DNA from: Chloroflexota bacterium
GTDB taxonomy: Bacteria > Chloroflexota > Limnocylindria > Limnocylindrales > CSP1-4
Direction of reading: 5' to 3'
Length of the DNA stretch: 5,028 nucleotides
Assembly: GCA_021802185.1 (NCBI GenBank)
Contig: JAKAAV010000195.1
Coordinates: 1 to 5,028 of the forward strand
The position numbers were made by a program, and so were the translations under genes. A model generated the notes under the pieces. It worked only from the letters and a program-made list of their open reading frames with translations, searched no databases and was not told where the DNA came from. Shown one piece after another: positions 4,512 through 5,028 of this stretch. Positions within the stretch are counted from its first letter, which is position 1; each line of letters begins with the position of its first letter.

Positions 4512-5028
4512 TCAGCCGATCGGCTGGCAGTCGATCAGGCGGGCCGACGGGAACCGGACGGCAAGGCTGAGGAGCGCGGGCCCGTCGACGATGTCCAGCT
4601 CGCGCAGCGTCTCCGCGTCCGCGACGCTCACGTAGTCGGGCGCGCCCATCGGCGCCTCGCCGAGCACGTCGCGCATCCCGCGCCGCAGCCGCTCGGCGTC
4701 GCGCTCTCCGCGTTCGAATTCGCCGGCAGCCGCGCGCAGGGCGCGCGAGAGGACCGGGGCGGCGGCGCGTTCGGGTGGCGTCAGGTACGCGTTCCGCGAC
4801 GACAGGGCCAGCCCGTCGGGCTCGCGGACCGTGGGCACGATCGACAGCGCGACCGGCAGCCCCAGGTCGCGCACGATGTGCCGGATCACGACCGCCTGTT
4901 GTCCGTCCTTCTGCCCGAAGTACGCGCGATCCGGTCGCACGAGATCGAGCAGGATCGTGACGACCGTGGCGACGCCACGGAAGTGTCCGGGCCGGGCGGC
5001 ACCCTCGAGGACGGCGGCGAGCGGACCC
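4512..5028 (-). CDS. panC: Pantothenate synthetase (pantoate--beta-alanine ligase), 3' part only
   Basis: Read on the minus strand from base 5027 to the TGA at 4514-4512, this gives 171 residues, the C-terminal ~60% of a protein normally about 280 aa. PanC is cytoplasmic and joins pantoate to beta-alanine using ATP (via pantoyl-adenylate) to make pantothenate, the precursor of CoA. Fragment motifs are LEGAARPGHFRGVATVV (7-23), FGQKDGQQ (37-44, matching FGEKDFQQ of E. coli), PTVREPDGLALSSRN (65-79, containing the KMSKS-like SSRN signature) and the C-terminal ARLIDCQ (162-168). The HIGH-type motif and pantoate-binding N-terminus lie beyond the right edge of the window. An in-frame GTG at 4940 is internal, since homology continues upstream of it to the window end. 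The gene converges with the DRTGG gene and ends 87 bases from it. Its own promoter and any panB/panD neighbours are outside the window. Confidence 0.95.
   Translation of the reverse strand, partial: GPLAAVLEGAARPGHFRGVATVVTILLDLVRPDRAYFGQKDGQQAVVIRHIVRDLGLPVALSIVPTVREPDGLALSSRNAYLTPPERAAAPVLSRALRAAAGEFERGERDAERLRRGMRDVLGEAPMGAPDYVSVADAETLRELDIVDGPALLSLAVRFPSARLIDCQPIG

Noticed and set aside
4405..4635. 76-codon plus-strand frame across the convergent intergenic region into panC
   Set aside because: It overlaps panC antisense, has Arg/Gly/Ser-rich composition and has no ribosome binding site.

Overview
This 5,028-base window is GC-rich bacterial chromosome, densely coded and with strong G/C preference at third codon positions. 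It holds five protein genes, two of them cut by the window edges. I see no tRNA, rRNA, CRISPR array, insertion sequence or phage gene. A TANNNT -10 box placed so that transcription would start at or next to an ATG suggests a lineage that uses leaderless mRNAs. That habit, the high GC, a stand-alone BioD-like/DRTGG protein and an actinobacterial-looking PanC would fit a Chloroflexota member (for example the Limnocylindria/Thermomicrobia side) or an actinobacterium. I cannot decide between these from the sequence.

Positions 1-2465 carry two tandem, same-strand paralogues of hexameric glutamate dehydrogenase. The first lacks its N-terminal ~129 residues, which lie left of the window. The second is complete (420 aa). 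They align without a gap over the 291 shared residues, with about 61% identity by my hand count. Between them lies a 325-base non-coding stretch with a hairpin after the first stop, a TATAGT promoter candidate and a structured ~115-base leader. A block of 106 bases (12-117 and 1600-1705) is perfectly identical between the two genes, although the surrounding sequence is strongly diverged. This is the most notable signal in the window and looks like local gene conversion.

Positions 2466-2590 hold a strong perfect 14-bp hairpin, probably the terminator of the second gene, and then an extended -10 promoter for an unrecognised 203-aa acidic soluble protein (2591-3202). After 55 bases comes a 388-aa protein (3258-4424) with a BioD-like P-loop domain and a DRTGG domain. 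This is the N-terminal architecture of long phosphotransacetylases, without the catalytic acetyltransferase domain. The two genes are probably co-transcribed.

Positions 4425-4511 are a short convergent intergenic region with GC-rich hairpins. On the minus strand, 4512-5028 carries the C-terminal ~60% of pantothenate synthetase (PanC), whose 5' end lies beyond the right edge.

Metabolically, the glutamate dehydrogenases link 2-oxoglutarate and ammonia to glutamate. PanC makes pantothenate for CoA. The DRTGG protein belongs to a family associated with acetyl-CoA/acetyl-phosphate enzymes, but its own reaction is unknown. No defence or otherwise clearly novel multi-gene system is visible.
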